Shown here piece by piece: positions 9,153 through 17,718 of a stretch of DNA of 64,000 bases (its first letter is position 1; every line of letters begins with the position of its first letter). The notes beneath the pieces were generated by a model. The model was not told the origin of the DNA and did no database searches. It was given only the letters and a program-made list of their open reading frames with translations. Source of the DNA: Bradyrhizobium nanningense (lineage in GTDB: Bacteria; Pseudomonadota; Alphaproteobacteria; Rhizobiales; Xanthobacteraceae); NCBI RefSeq assembly GCF_004114535.1, contig NZ_LBJC01000014.1, positions 124,001 to 188,000 on the forward strand. Reading direction: 5' to 3'. A program made the translations under genes and the position numbers.

Positions 9153-10037
9153 TCACCCGAACCTCCACTCCGCCGTCTCCACCACGAGATCGATGAACGC
9201 GCGCACCTTGGCCGAGAGCAGGCGCGAAGTCGGATAGACGATGTGGATCGGCAGTGCCGGCTGCCCATATTTTGCCAGCACGATTTTCAGCCGTCCGCGC
9301 TTCAGCCCCTCGGCGGCCTGATAGGCCAGCACCCGCGTGACGCCGCCGCCGGCCTCGGCATATTGCAGCGCTGCATCGGCGCTGTTGCTGATGAAGCGCG
9401 GGGCCGTCGTCAGCTCGATGTCGCGGCCGTCCTGCACGAAGTGCCAATCGGCGGATGGGCCGAACTGGATGGTCTGGTGCTCGCGTAGCGCCTCCGGCGT
9501 CCTCGGCTCGCCGTGGCGCTTGAGGTAGGCGGGCGAGGCCACCACGATCCGCCGCATCTCGCCGACCTGGCGCGCCACCAGCGAGGAATCGGCGAGGTGA
9601 CCGATCCGCACCGCGGCGTCGACGGCATCCTCCACGAGGTTGACGAGATGGTCGGACAGCCGCAATTCGCAGGCGACCTCGGGATAGCGCTTGAGATAGG
9701 CGGTCATGACCGGCCCGACATGCAGCCGGCCGAAGCCGACCGGGGCCGACACCACCAGCCGTCCGCTCGGCCGGTTGCGCTCTTCGCGCGCGGAGCCGTC
9801 GGCCTCCTCGACATCGGCGAGGATGCGCCGCGCGCGTTCGAGGTATCGCGTCCCGACATCGGTCAGCGTCACCTGCCGCGTGGTCCGTTGCAACAGCCGC
9901 GCGCCGAGATGCTCCTCCAGCGCAGCAATCATTCGTGTCACCACCGAAGGCGACAGCCGCAGCTTGCGCGCCGCCGGCGCAAAGCCACGAAGATCGGCGA
10001 CGGTGACGAAGACGTGCATGGCTTCGAGACGGTCCAT
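9153..10037 (-). CDS. LysR-family transcriptional regulator
   Basis: A 294-residue LysR regulator. The N-terminal winged helix-turn-helix covers about residues 1-60 (MDRLEAMHVFVTVADLRGF and onwards), followed by the effector domain of the CrgA/AaeR-like subgroup with the typical GRLVVSAPVGFGRLHVGP linker near residue 90. The ATG at 10037 is chosen because the HTH starts there; the open frame runs far upstream without coding character. It is divergent from the flavin-like gene at 10158, the usual layout of a LysR gene and its target. A TTGCA-N5-TGCAA box sits just in front of its own start, which suggests autoregulation. Confidence 0.9.
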   Translation of the reverse strand: MDRLEAMHVFVTVADLRGFAPAARKLRLSPSVVTRMIAALEEHLGARLLQRTTRQVTLTDVGTRYLERARRILADVEEADGSAREERNRPSGRLVVSAPVGFGRLHVGPVMTAYLKRYPEVACELRLSDHLVNLVEDAVDAAVRIGHLADSSLVARQVGEMRRIVVASPAYLKRHGEPRTPEALREHQTIQFGPSADWHFVQDGRDIELTTAPRFISNSADAALQYAEAGGGVTRVLAYQAAEGLKRGRLKIVLAKYGQPALPIHIVYPTSRLLSAKVRAFIDLVVETAEWRFG

Positions 10038-10044
10038 GGCATTA

Positions 10045-10059
10045 TTGCATATATTGCAA
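10045..10059. promoter_or_regulatory. LysR-type binding box
   Basis: TTGCATATATTGCAA, a five-base inverted repeat around TATAT that contains a T-N11-A motif, lies seven bases upstream of the LysR start in the shared divergent promoter. The position fits autorepression and control of the divergent gene. Confidence 0.5.
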
Positions 10060-10157
10060 CGATGAAGTGTCAAGCGGCGAGATTGTTCGAGCCGAAGAAA
10101 GGGCCAGATTACAGGTCGAAGACGCAGCAATGCGTCGGAATCCCCGGAGATGTTCCG

Positions 10158-10775
10158 ATGACGGCAACTCACATCTACGCCAGCGACGTCGCCTTCTCGC
10201 CGGCGGTGAAATCGATTCAGTCCCGAAAGGGATCGCGCGAAGGCTATGCCGAGGCCGAACAGCGCGGCTGGCGCACCGAGGTCGACGAGAGCCTTGCGGC
10301 ATTTCTGGCTGGCGCCAATAGCTTCTATTTCGCCACCGCATCGGCCGATGGTCAGCCCTATATCCAGCACCGCGGCGGCCCGAAGGGCTTCTTGAAGGTC
10401 TTGGACAAGCAGACGCTCGCCTTCACCGACTACGCGGGCAACCGGCAATACATCACGCAAGGAAACCTCTCGGAGAACCCCAAGGCCTACATCTTCGTGA
10501 TGGACTACGCCCATCGCCGCCGCGTGAAGATTTGGGGCGAGGCGCGCGTAGTCGAGGACGACGTGGCACTGACGACAGCTCTAATGCCGAAAGGCTATCG
10601 CGCGCGGCCGGAGCAGGTGATCCTGTTCAAGATCGCGGCCTGGGACACCAACTGCCCGCAGCACATTCCGCAGAAGTTCGATGCGGCCGATGTCGCGGCC
10701 GCGCTGGCGGCCAGGGATGCGCGGATCGCGGAGCTGGAGGCGGAGGTCGCGGCGTTGAAGGGGAAGGCGAGCTGA
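10158..10775 (+). CDS. Pyridoxamine 5'-phosphate oxidase-like flavin-binding protein
   Basis: A 205-residue split-barrel protein of the pyridoxamine-phosphate-oxidase-like superfamily, which usually binds FMN or a related cofactor. Recognisable segments are SFYFATASADGQPYIQHRGG (residues about 55-74) and FTDYAGNRQYITQGNL (about 93-108). The C-terminal 25 residues are a short charged helix likely to be a coiled coil (AARDARIAELEAEVAALKG). The ATG at 10158 has GGAGA a few bases upstream. Divergence from the LysR gene suggests that this is the regulated target. The true substrate is unknown, and a role in detoxification or redox chemistry is only a guess. Confidence 0.85.
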   Translation: MTATHIYASDVAFSPAVKSIQSRKGSREGYAEAEQRGWRTEVDESLAAFLAGANSFYFATASADGQPYIQHRGGPKGFLKVLDKQTLAFTDYAGNRQYITQGNLSENPKAYIFVMDYAHRRRVKIWGEARVVEDDVALTTALMPKGYRARPEQVILFKIAAWDTNCPQHIPQKFDAADVAAALAARDARIAELEAEVAALKGKAS

Positions 10776-10781
10776 GCTTCG

Positions 10782-10805
10782 CCTCTCCCGGCAAGCAGGG
10801 AGAGG
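10782..10805. terminator. Hairpin between convergent genes
   Basis: CCTCTCCC (10782-10789) and GGGAGAGG (10798-10805) form a perfect eight-base stem with an eight-base loop between the convergent oxidase-like gene and livF. There is no clear T-run, so it may be a repeat fragment or a weak bidirectional terminator. Confidence 0.4.
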
Positions 10806-10813
10806 GAGAAGAC

Positions 10814-11545
10814 CTACAGCGCGCTTTCACCTTCGTGCTGGAAGCCGAGATAGCTCGCCGCGACCCGCTCGTTCGCGGCGATGTCGCTGGCCTTGCCGCT
10901 CAGCACGAACTCGCCGAGCTCCATCACGTAAGCCCGGTCCGCGATCTTCAGCGCGGCCTGCGCGTTCTGCTCGACCAGCAGCACGGAGACGCCGCTGGCG
11001 CGGAGCTCAGTGACGATGCGGAAGATATCGGCGACGATGATCGGGGCGAGGCCGAGGCTCGGCTCGTCCAACATCAATAGTTTCGGCTCGCCCATCAGTG
11101 CGCGGCCCATCGCGAGCATCTGCTGCTCGCCGCCCGACAGCGTCCCGGCGAGCTGCTTGCGGCGCTCCTTCAGCCGTGGAAACAGCGCGTAGACCCGCTC
11201 GATCGAGGACTTGGCACGGCTGCGCTCGATGCGGAAGGCCCCTAACTCGAGATTGTCCTCGACATTCATGGTCACGAACAATTCGCGGTGCTCGGGAACG
11301 AGGCCGAGGCCCATCGCGACGCGATCCTCGATGTCGAGCCGGGCCAGATCCTGCCCGGCAAAGGCGACGCGGCCTTTCAGCGGCAGGATGCCCATGATGG
11401 CGGATAGCAGCGTGGTCTTGCCGGCGCCGTTGGCGCCGACGATGGTGACGATCTGGTTGGCGCCGACCTCGAGCGAGACCGAGCGCACGGCCTCGACCTT
11501 GCCATAGGCGACATGGGCGTCGGTGACGGACAACAGCGCGCTCAT
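10814..11545 (-). CDS. livF: Branched-chain-type ABC transporter ATP-binding protein (LivF)
   Basis: A 243-residue ABC ATPase of the HAAT (branched-chain amino acid-type) family. The Walker A GANGAGKTT (about residues 38-46), the signature LSGGEQQM and Walker B LLMLDEPSLGLAP are intact. The ATG at 11545 overlaps the TGA of the upstream fused gene as ATGA. With the fused LivM-LivG protein and LivH it completes the cytoplasmic and membrane parts of an importer. No periplasmic binding protein is encoded in this cluster. The aromatic catabolic neighbourhood suggests an aromatic acid rather than an amino acid as cargo. Confidence 0.93.
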   Translation of the reverse strand: MSALLSVTDAHVAYGKVEAVRSVSLEVGANQIVTIVGANGAGKTTLLSAIMGILPLKGRVAFAGQDLARLDIEDRVAMGLGLVPEHRELFVTMNVEDNLELGAFRIERSRAKSSIERVYALFPRLKERRKQLAGTLSGGEQQMLAMGRALMGEPKLLMLDEPSLGLAPIIVADIFRIVTELRASGVSVLLVEQNAQAALKIADRAYVMELGEFVLSGKASDIAANERVAASYLGFQHEGESAL

Positions 11546-13311
11546 GCCGCCACTCCGAGATAGGCCTTGATCACTTCGGGATTGGTCTTGATCGTGGCGG
11601 GGGTGCCTTCGGCGATCTTGGTGCCGAAATCGAGTACCACGATGCGATCGGCGAGGTTCATGACGAAGCCCATGTCGTGCTCGACCAGCAGCACACTCAT
11701 GCCGCCGTCGCGCAAGTCGCGCAGCAGTGTCGCAAGCCGCTGCTTCTCCATGTGGCGCAGGCCCGCGGCGGGCTCGTCGAGCAGCAGCAGCATCGGATCG
11801 ACGCAAAGCGCCCGCGCGATCTCGACGATGCGTTGCTGCCCCAGCGAAAGCGAGCCTGCGAGCTGGTGCATCTGCTCGGTGAGGCCGACGCGCTCGATCT
11901 GGCGGGCGGCCTCCGCAAGCAGTTTTGCCTCGTCAGCGCGATCGAGCCGCAGCATCGAGGAGATCGGCCCGGCATGGCCGCGCAGATGCGCGCCGATCGC
12001 GACGTTTTCCAGCACGGTCATGTCGGGGACCAGCTTCACATGCTGGAAAGTCCTGCTGATGCCGAGCTTGACGATCTCCTGCGGCGGCGCCTTGTCGACC
12101 TTCTTGCCCAGCACCGAGATCGAGCCTGCCGTGGCCGACAGCACGCCGGTGATCAGGTTGAAGGTTGTGCTCTTGCCGGCGCCGTTCGGGCCGATCAGCG
12201 CGACGATCTCGCGGGCCTGGACGTCGAAGGAGACGTTGTTGACGGCGACGACGCCGCCGAACTGTTTTCGCGCCTTGTCGACCTGGAGCAGGATGCTGCC
12301 CTCGCCGGGCGCGCGGGGACGCTGCTCGAGCTTCAGGGAGGTGTCGGGCTTCTTGCCTCCGGCGCGCTCGGGCAGGAAGGAGATCAGCCAGGGCCAGAGG
12401 CCGCCGGGCGCAAGCTGCAGCAGGGCGACCAGCATGATGCCGAACACGATGGTCTCGACCTGTCCGGAGCCGGGCAGGATCAGTGGCAAATAGCTTTGCA
12501 GCACCTCTTTGAGGACCACGACGATCGCCGCGCCCAGAACGCCGCCCCAGACATAGCCGGCGCCGCCGACCACCGCGATGAAGAGATATTCGATGCCGGC
12601 CTGCGCGCCGAACGGCGTCGGGTTTACGGCGCGCTGGAGATGCGCGTAGAGCCACCCCGAAAGGCCGGCCAGCACGGCGGCATGGATGAACACCAGCAAT
12701 TTGGCGCGGGGCGTGTGCACGCCGAACGCCTCGGCCGCGACATGGCCGCGGCGCAGCGCGCGGATGGCGCGGCCGGTGCGGGAATCCAGCAGGTTCATCG
12801 TCAGCAGTGCCGAGAGGATCACGGCGACCCAGATCGCGTAATAGATCGAGCCGGGCGAGAGCATCTTGAACGTGCCGATCGACAGCGGCGGGATCGCCGA
12901 GATGCCGTCGTTGCGGCCGAGAAATTCCAGCTTGCTGAACAGATAGAACAGGCCGAGCCCCCAGGCGAGCGTGCCGAGCGGCAGGTAATGGCCGGAGAGG
13001 CGGACGGTGATCAGACCGAGCAGCACCGCCAATGATCCGCTGACCGCCAGCGATAGCGGCAGCGTCAGCCAGGGCGACAGGCCGTAGGCCGTCGACAGCA
13101 CCGCGGTGGTATAGGCGCCGAAGCCGACGAAGGCTGCTTGTCCGAAAGAGGTCAGGCCGCCGACGCCGGTCAGCAGCACGAGGCCCATCGCGACCAGCGC
13201 GGTAAGGCCGATATTGTCGAGCAGCACGATCCAGAACGGGGGCATGCCCGGGACAAACGGGATCGCCGCCATCACGAGTGCGAAGACGAGAATGGGAAGC
13301 CGGCTCTGCAT
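11542..13311 (-). CDS. Fused LivM permease and LivG ATP-binding protein
   Basis: A 589-residue fusion. Residues about 1-310 are a LivM-type permease with the conserved [18 protein letters not shown] segment (about 53-70) and roughly nine hydrophobic stretches. Residues about 340-589 are a LivG-type ATPase with Walker [10 protein letters not shown] (about 376-384), signature LSLGQQR and Walker [12 protein letters not shown]. The linker is charged and proline-rich. Fusions of the two are known in the family. The stop overlaps the livF start, and livH ends seven bases upstream, so the three genes form one operon. Confidence 0.92.
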   Translation of the reverse strand: MQSRLPILVFALVMAAIPFVPGMPPFWIVLLDNIGLTALVAMGLVLLTGVGGLTSFGQAAFVGFGAYTTAVLSTAYGLSPWLTLPLSLAVSGSLAVLLGLITVRLSGHYLPLGTLAWGLGLFYLFSKLEFLGRNDGISAIPPLSIGTFKMLSPGSIYYAIWVAVILSALLTMNLLDSRTGRAIRALRRGHVAAEAFGVHTPRAKLLVFIHAAVLAGLSGWLYAHLQRAVNPTPFGAQAGIEYLFIAVVGGAGYVWGGVLGAAIVVVLKEVLQSYLPLILPGSGQVETIVFGIMLVALLQLAPGGLWPWLISFLPERAGGKKPDTSLKLEQRPRAPGEGSILLQVDKARKQFGGVVAVNNVSFDVQAREIVALIGPNGAGKSTTFNLITGVLSATAGSISVLGKKVDKAPPQEIVKLGISRTFQHVKLVPDMTVLENVAIGAHLRGHAGPISSMLRLDRADEAKLLAEAARQIERVGLTEQMHQLAGSLSLGQQRIVEIARALCVDPMLLLLDEPAAGLRHMEKQRLATLLRDLRDGGMSVLLVEHDMGFVMNLADRIVVLDFGTKIAEGTPATIKTNPEVIKAYLGVAA

Positions 13312-13318
13312 CTTAGCC

Positions 13319-14359
13319 TCAGTCCTTCTCTTCCTCGACCGCCGGCGCGGCGAGCGAGCGCAGCAGCAGCACGGGGATCAAGAGCATGAAAACGATCACC
13401 TCCTTGTAGTTGGAGGCATAGAAGGACGAGAACGCCTCGACGAGGCCGACCACCAGCGCCGCGACGGCGGTCAAGGGGTAGCTGACGAGGCCGCCGATGA
13501 TCGCGGCGACGAAACCTTTCAGGCCGATCAGGAAGCCCGAATCGTAATAGAGCGTCGTGATCGGCACGATCATGATGCCCGACAGCGCGCCGATGACGGA
13601 CGCCAGTAGAAAAGCGATCTGCCCCGACAACGTGGTGCGGATGCCCGCGAGCCGCGCCCCGAGCCGGTTCACGGCGGTCGCGCGCAGCGCCTTGCCGTAG
13701 AGCGTCAGGCCGAAGAACAGCCAGAGCCCGACGATGAAGGCAACGGTGATGCCGTAGACGGTGAGGCTCTGGCCGGTGAAGCGCAGCGCGCCGGCTGTGA
13801 AGGCGCCGGACAGCACGGCGGGGCCGCGCTGGCCTTCGGCGCCGAAGAACAGGAGGCCGAGGCCCTGCAGCGCGAGGTGGACGCCGACGGAGGCGATCAG
13901 CAGCACCAGCACCGAGGTGTGCGCCAGCGGCTGGAACGCGATGCGGTAGAGATAGAGGCCGATCATCGCGACGATCACCAGCGACAACACGATGCAGATT
14001 GCGACCGGCGGCTTCTGGGCCGCGAAGTACACGGTCAGCGCCAGCACGATGGAAGGCAGCACGATGTTGGTAACAACGCTGCGCAGGATCAGCCGCCCGT
14101 GCAGCGCCTTGCGCGCCACGATCAGGTCGAAGGCGAAGGCACCGATACCGAGCGCCAGCGCCAGCTTTGCCGTTCCCGGCATCTGGCCCGCGGCCAGCGA
14201 GGCGTAGGTCAGCGCGCCGTAGGTGACGAATTCGCCCTGGGGAATGAGGATCACACGGGTGACGGCGAATACCAGCACCAGCGCCAGGCCGAGCAGCGCA
14301 TAGATCGCGCCATTGGTGATGCCGTCCTGCATCAGGAACAGCATGATGGTGGTATTCAA
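13319..14359 (-). CDS. livH: Branched-chain-type ABC transporter permease (LivH)
   Basis: A 346-residue integral membrane permease, somewhat longer than the usual ~290 residues. Family features are the N-terminal DGITNGAIYALLGLALVLV and the C-terminal half LKGFVAAIIGGLVSYPLTAV. It is the first gene of the livH-livMG-livF operon and is divergent from the MarR gene, with 177 bases between the starts. That gap holds a strong inverted repeat, so both directions are probably controlled by MarR. The substrate is unproven. Confidence 0.92.
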   Translation of the reverse strand: MNTTIMLFLMQDGITNGAIYALLGLALVLVFAVTRVILIPQGEFVTYGALTYASLAAGQMPGTAKLALALGIGAFAFDLIVARKALHGRLILRSVVTNIVLPSIVLALTVYFAAQKPPVAICIVLSLVIVAMIGLYLYRIAFQPLAHTSVLVLLIASVGVHLALQGLGLLFFGAEGQRGPAVLSGAFTAGALRFTGQSLTVYGITVAFIVGLWLFFGLTLYGKALRATAVNRLGARLAGIRTTLSGQIAFLLASVIGALSGIMIVPITTLYYDSGFLIGLKGFVAAIIGGLVSYPLTAVAALVVGLVEAFSSFYASNYKEVIVFMLLIPVLLLRSLAAPAVEEEKD

Positions 14360-14444
14360 GACCGGACGCTCCCCCTCAAGATTACGAACCGGTCCCCTCG
14401 ATTGCGGTGGACGGTTCGCTCACAGCCATTGAAAAACGCTGACG

Positions 14445-14481
14445 ATATTTGATATGGTCTATAACAATTATCAAATATAAC
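14445..14481. promoter_or_regulatory. MarR-type operator in the marR/livH divergent promoter
   Basis: ATATTTGATA (14445-14454) is repeated as its exact reverse complement TATCAAATAT (14470-14479) with 15 bases between. The same stretch holds two copies of the GTTAT-N5-ATAAC word, each with one mismatch: GATATGGTCTATAAC (14451-14465) and ATTATCAAATATAAC (14467-14481), one base apart. Binding by the adjacent MarR protein is inferred. Confidence 0.6.
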
Positions 14482-14536
14482 ATCAAGGGCGGGGAACGAC
14501 CCGGCCCGAATTTAGCGGGATTACGAGCACGAGGCG

Positions 14537-15058
14537 ATGACCGTTTCCAAAACCGCTGAAAAGTCCTCTGGGAAGTCGGCCGACCCGGCCAAGGGCCGCA
14601 AAGACGCGACTGAAGTCCAGAGCGAAGCCCTTCAGCTCGGCGAGCTCTCCGAACAGCTCGGCTATGTCTTGAAGCGGGCGCAGCTCAAGGTGTTCGAGAA
14701 CTTTTTGCGCTGCATGGCCTCGCTCCAGCTCACGCCGGCGCAGTTCTCCGTGCTGCTGCTGGTCGAGAAGAATCCCGGCCGTAACCAGACCGAGATCGCC
14801 TCTACGCTAGGCATCCTCAGGCCGAACTTCGTGGCGATGCTCGACAATCTCGAGAGTCGCGACCTTTGCGCGCGGATCCGCTCCACCAACGACCGCCGCT
14901 CGCACATCCTGGTGCTGACCGACAAGGGCAAGGCCGTGCTGGCCCGCGCCAAGAAGCTCGTTGCCACCAAGCACGAGGCGCGGCTGAACGAACTGCTCGG
15001 CCAGGCCAACCGCGAAGCCCTCCTCGCGATGCTCTCGAAGATCGCGAGCGAGTTTTGA
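14537..15058 (+). CDS. MarR-family transcriptional regulator
   Basis: A 173-residue MarR protein with a charged, probably disordered N-terminal extension of about 30 residues before the winged helix. The HTH and wing are readable in LTPAQFSVLLLVEK, NQTEIASTLGILRPNFVAML and RSTNDRRSHILVLTDKG. MarR proteins usually repress divergent catabolic or transport genes and are released by an aromatic ligand or its CoA ester; in Rhodopseudomonas palustris CouR responds to p-coumaroyl-CoA. The divergent livH operon and similar operator words at the crotonase and pobA promoters suggest that this is the regulator of the aromatic region. The ligand is not known. Confidence 0.88.
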   Translation: MTVSKTAEKSSGKSADPAKGRKDATEVQSEALQLGELSEQLGYVLKRAQLKVFENFLRCMASLQLTPAQFSVLLLVEKNPGRNQTEIASTLGILRPNFVAMLDNLESRDLCARIRSTNDRRSHILVLTDKGKAVLARAKKLVATKHEARLNELLGQANREALLAMLSKIASEF

Positions 15059-15176
15059 GGCGGGCAGTCACGACCTAGGTGCGCGAGCGCGACCCTGGAA
15101 TCTTTCGCCGCATTTGCGTGGTCGCCTTTGCCCCGGCTTGACTAGCTTCTGTCGCGGGCATCCGCGTCTCTTCTCT

Positions 15177-15277
15177 CACTCCGTCATGCCTGGGCGATCC
15201 GCCGGACAGCTGCGCGGTCGCGCTTTGGTGGCGCGTCACTCGCGTCCGGAATGGCGGACGAGCCTGATGGCGGAGTG
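15177..15277. repeat. Imperfect inverted intergenic repeat
   Basis: Begins CACTCCGTCATGCC and ends ATGGCGGAGTG, with internal matching segments around GGCGATCCGCCGGAC. It occupies the middle of the 349-base gene-free stretch 15059-15407 between the MarR and XRE genes. Outside this repeat and the palindrome at 15329-15351 I see nothing in that stretch. Confidence 0.45.
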
Positions 15278-15328
15278 CGAGGGCGTGAGTTCCGAGGGGG
15301 GCGAGCGGTATGATGCGCCGCATGTAGA

Positions 15329-15351
15329 AAATGATGCTTGAAACATCATTT
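15329..15351. promoter_or_regulatory. Candidate operator of the XRE regulator
   Basis: A perfect eight-base inverted repeat, AAATGATG (15329-15336) and CATCATTT (15344-15351), seven bases apart, 56 bases upstream of the XRE start. It is not followed by a T-run, so an operator is likelier than a terminator. Confidence 0.45.
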
Positions 15352-15407
15352 CGTGCGTCCTAAGCTTGGCAAATCAACCATTGTAACTGCCACGGACATC
15401 CTGCCCC

Positions 15408-15683
15408 GTGATCACCGCCGCGCAGCTTCGAGCCGCCCGTGCTTTGCTCAGGATCGACCAGCGCGAACTCGCGCAGCGCTGTTCGCTGTCGCTGCCGACG
15501 ATCCAGCGTATGGAGGCCTCCGAAGGGGTGATCCGCGGCAATGTCGATTCCCTGGTGAAGCTGGTTGAAGCGCTATCGGCTGCCGGCATCGAGCTGATTG
15601 CCGAGGGGGCGGTGTCGAGCGCCGGGGGCCGCGGTGTGCGGCTGAAGTCTCCACCTCCAAGCGCGGGCGGCCAATCGGGATGA
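15408..15683 (+). CDS. Small XRE-family helix-turn-helix regulator
   Basis: A 91-residue protein that is almost only a Cro/C1-type HTH (residues about 4-60: ARALLRIDQRELAQRCSLSL, then PTIQRMEASEG). The C-terminal 20 residues are Gly/Pro/Ser-rich. The start is GTG at 15408. It lies 34 bases upstream of hyfB on the same strand and is probably the first gene of the complex operon and its local regulator, possibly through the palindrome at 15329-15351. It has no sensor domain. Confidence 0.8.
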   Translation: MITAAQLRAARALLRIDQRELAQRCSLSLPTIQRMEASEGVIRGNVDSLVKLVEALSAAGIELIAEGAVSSAGGRGVRLKSPPPSAGGQSG

Positions 15684-15717
15684 GGGCGCGCGCACAAATC
15701 ATGATCGAGGACCGGCC

Positions 15718-17718
15718 ATGATCGCCGTCGCGCTATGGTCGGTGGCGGCTCTGCTGGCGCTGGCGCCTGCGGGAGTCGTGCTGTCGACGCGCCCGCGCGG
15801 CTCGATCATCCTTTACGGCGGATGCCTGATCGCCACATCGACGCTCTGTGTCACGGCGCTGTCCGCTCTGCTCTATTCCCCTCAGTTGGCGCCGAGCGCG
15901 ATACTGCCGATCGGATTGCCGTGGCTCGGTGCTCATTTCCGGCTCGATGCACTGTCCGCCTTCTTCCTCGTCGTCGTCAATCTAGGCGGCGTCGCTGCGA
16001 GTCTGTTCGCGATCGGTTACGGCCAGCACGAGGATTCCCCCGGCCGCGTGCTGCCGTTCTATCCCGCCTACCTCGCAGCGATGAACGTCGTCGTGCTGGC
16101 AAACGATGCCTTCAGCTTCCTGGTCGCCTGGGAATTCATGTCGCTGACCTCCTGGGCGATGGTCGTATCGCATCACCGGGACGCAGAGAATGTCCGCGCC
16201 GGCTACGTCTATCTTCTGATGGCAAGTTTCGGCACGCTGGCGCTGCTGCTCGCCTTCGGCCTGCTCGCGAGCAACGCCGGTTACGATTTCGATGCGATCC
16301 GAGCCTCGCATCCTTCCGCTGCGCTGACCGGCACGGTGGTCATCCTCGTGCTGCTGGGGGCCGGCTCCAAGGCTGGCTTGGTGCCGCTGCACGCTTGGCT
16401 GCCGCTCGCCCATCCCGCGGCGCCCAGCCACGTCTCCGGCCTCATGAGCGGGGTCATGACCAAGGTCGCCGTCTACGGCTTCGTGCGCATCGTCTTCGAT
16501 CTTGTGCCCGAACCGGTGTGGTGGTGGAGCATGGTGGTGCTGCTGGTCGGCGGTCCGACGGCGACGCTGGGCGTGCTCTATGCGCTGATGCAGCGCGATA
16601 TCAAGCGCGTGCTCGCCTATTCAACGATTGAGAACATCGGCATCATCTTCACCGGCCTCGGGCTGGCGCTGGCTTTCAAGGCGGAAGGGCTCGACTGGGT
16701 GGCGGCGCTCGCCTTCACCGCGGCGATGATGCATGTGTTCAATCATGCGCTGTTCAAGAGCCTGTTGTTCTTCGGCGCCGGCGCGGTGCTGGGAGCGACC
16801 GGCGAGCGCGACATGGAGAAGCTCGGCGGGCTGATCCATCGCATGCCGAAGACGGCGTTTGTGATGCTGGTCGGCTGCGTCGCGATCTCGGCATTGCCGC
16901 CGTTCAACGGCTTCGTTTCGGAATGGCTGATCTTCCAGGCGATCCTGCTTTCACCGCAACTGCCCTCTTGGGGTCTCAAGCTCGTCATCCCGGCGGTCGG
17001 GGGTTTGCTGGCGCTCGCGGCCGCCTTTGCCGCGGCCTGCTTCGTCAAGCTCTTTGGCATCAGCTTTCTCGGTCGGCCGCGTTCGGACGTCGCGGCGTCA
17101 GCGCATGAGACTGACCGCTTCTCGCTGACCGCGATGTTCGCGCTTGCCGCCTTCTGCCTCATTGCCGGTATCCTGCCCGGGCTGTTCATCGATGCACTGG
17201 CACCGGTGAGCAAGGATATGGTCGGCAACATCATGCCGCATCAAGTCGGATTGCAGTGGCTCACCATCGTGCCGATTGCGGAAAGCCGCAGCTCCTATAA
17301 CGGCCTCCTGGTGTTCCTGTTCGTGGCACTCTGCGGCACGGCGGCGGCGTCAGCCATTCACCGTCTCGCCTCCGACCGCTTACGCCGCGCACCCGCCTGG
17401 GATTGCGGCTATCCCGACGCGAACCCGGCGATCCAGTACTCAGCCTCCAGCTTCTCGCAGCCGATCCGCCGTGTGTTCGGCAGCGTCGTCTTTGGCGCAC
17501 GCGAGATCGGCGAGATGCCGCCGCCGTCCTCGCCGCTTCCTGCGCGGCTCCAGGTCGAACTGCACGATCGGATCTGGGATTGGCTGTACGCGCCGATCGC
17601 GAGGGCCATCGGCTTTGCGACGGAGCGCATCAATATCCTGCAGTTCCTCAGCATCCGCCGCTACCTGACGCTGGTATTCGTGGCGCTGGTCGTGCTGCTG
17701 CTGGTGGTGGCACTATGA
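15718..17718 (+). CDS. hyfB: Hydrogenase-4-type proton-conducting membrane subunit HyfB (NuoL/NuoM-like)
   Basis: A 666-residue antiporter-like subunit related to HyfB, NuoL and Mrp subunits, forming a proton or sodium channel in the membrane arm. The conserved glutamate lies in LVAWEFMSLTSWAMV (about residues 135-149), and the lysine and histidine helices in GSKAGLVPLHAWLPLAHP (about 219-236) are present. The first part of the protein has several membrane helices, and a long C-terminal segment ends in a hydrophobic anchor. The ATG at 15718 follows GAGG. Its stop overlaps the hyfC start as ATGA. Confidence 0.9.
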   Translation: MIAVALWSVAALLALAPAGVVLSTRPRGSIILYGGCLIATSTLCVTALSALLYSPQLAPSAILPIGLPWLGAHFRLDALSAFFLVVVNLGGVAASLFAIGYGQHEDSPGRVLPFYPAYLAAMNVVVLANDAFSFLVAWEFMSLTSWAMVVSHHRDAENVRAGYVYLLMASFGTLALLLAFGLLASNAGYDFDAIRASHPSAALTGTVVILVLLGAGSKAGLVPLHAWLPLAHPAAPSHVSGLMSGVMTKVAVYGFVRIVFDLVPEPVWWWSMVVLLVGGPTATLGVLYALMQRDIKRVLAYSTIENIGIIFTGLGLALAFKAEGLDWVAALAFTAAMMHVFNHALFKSLLFFGAGAVLGATGERDMEKLGGLIHRMPKTAFVMLVGCVAISALPPFNGFVSEWLIFQAILLSPQLPSWGLKLVIPAVGGLLALAAAFAAACFVKLFGISFLGRPRSDVAASAHETDRFSLTAMFALAAFCLIAGILPGLFIDALAPVSKDMVGNIMPHQVGLQWLTIVPIAESRSSYNGLLVFLFVALCGTAAASAIHRLASDRLRRAPAWDCGYPDANPAIQYSASSFSQPIRRVFGSVVFGAREIGEMPPPSSPLPARLQVELHDRIWDWLYAPIARAIGFATERINILQFLSIRRYLTLVFVALVVLLLVVAL

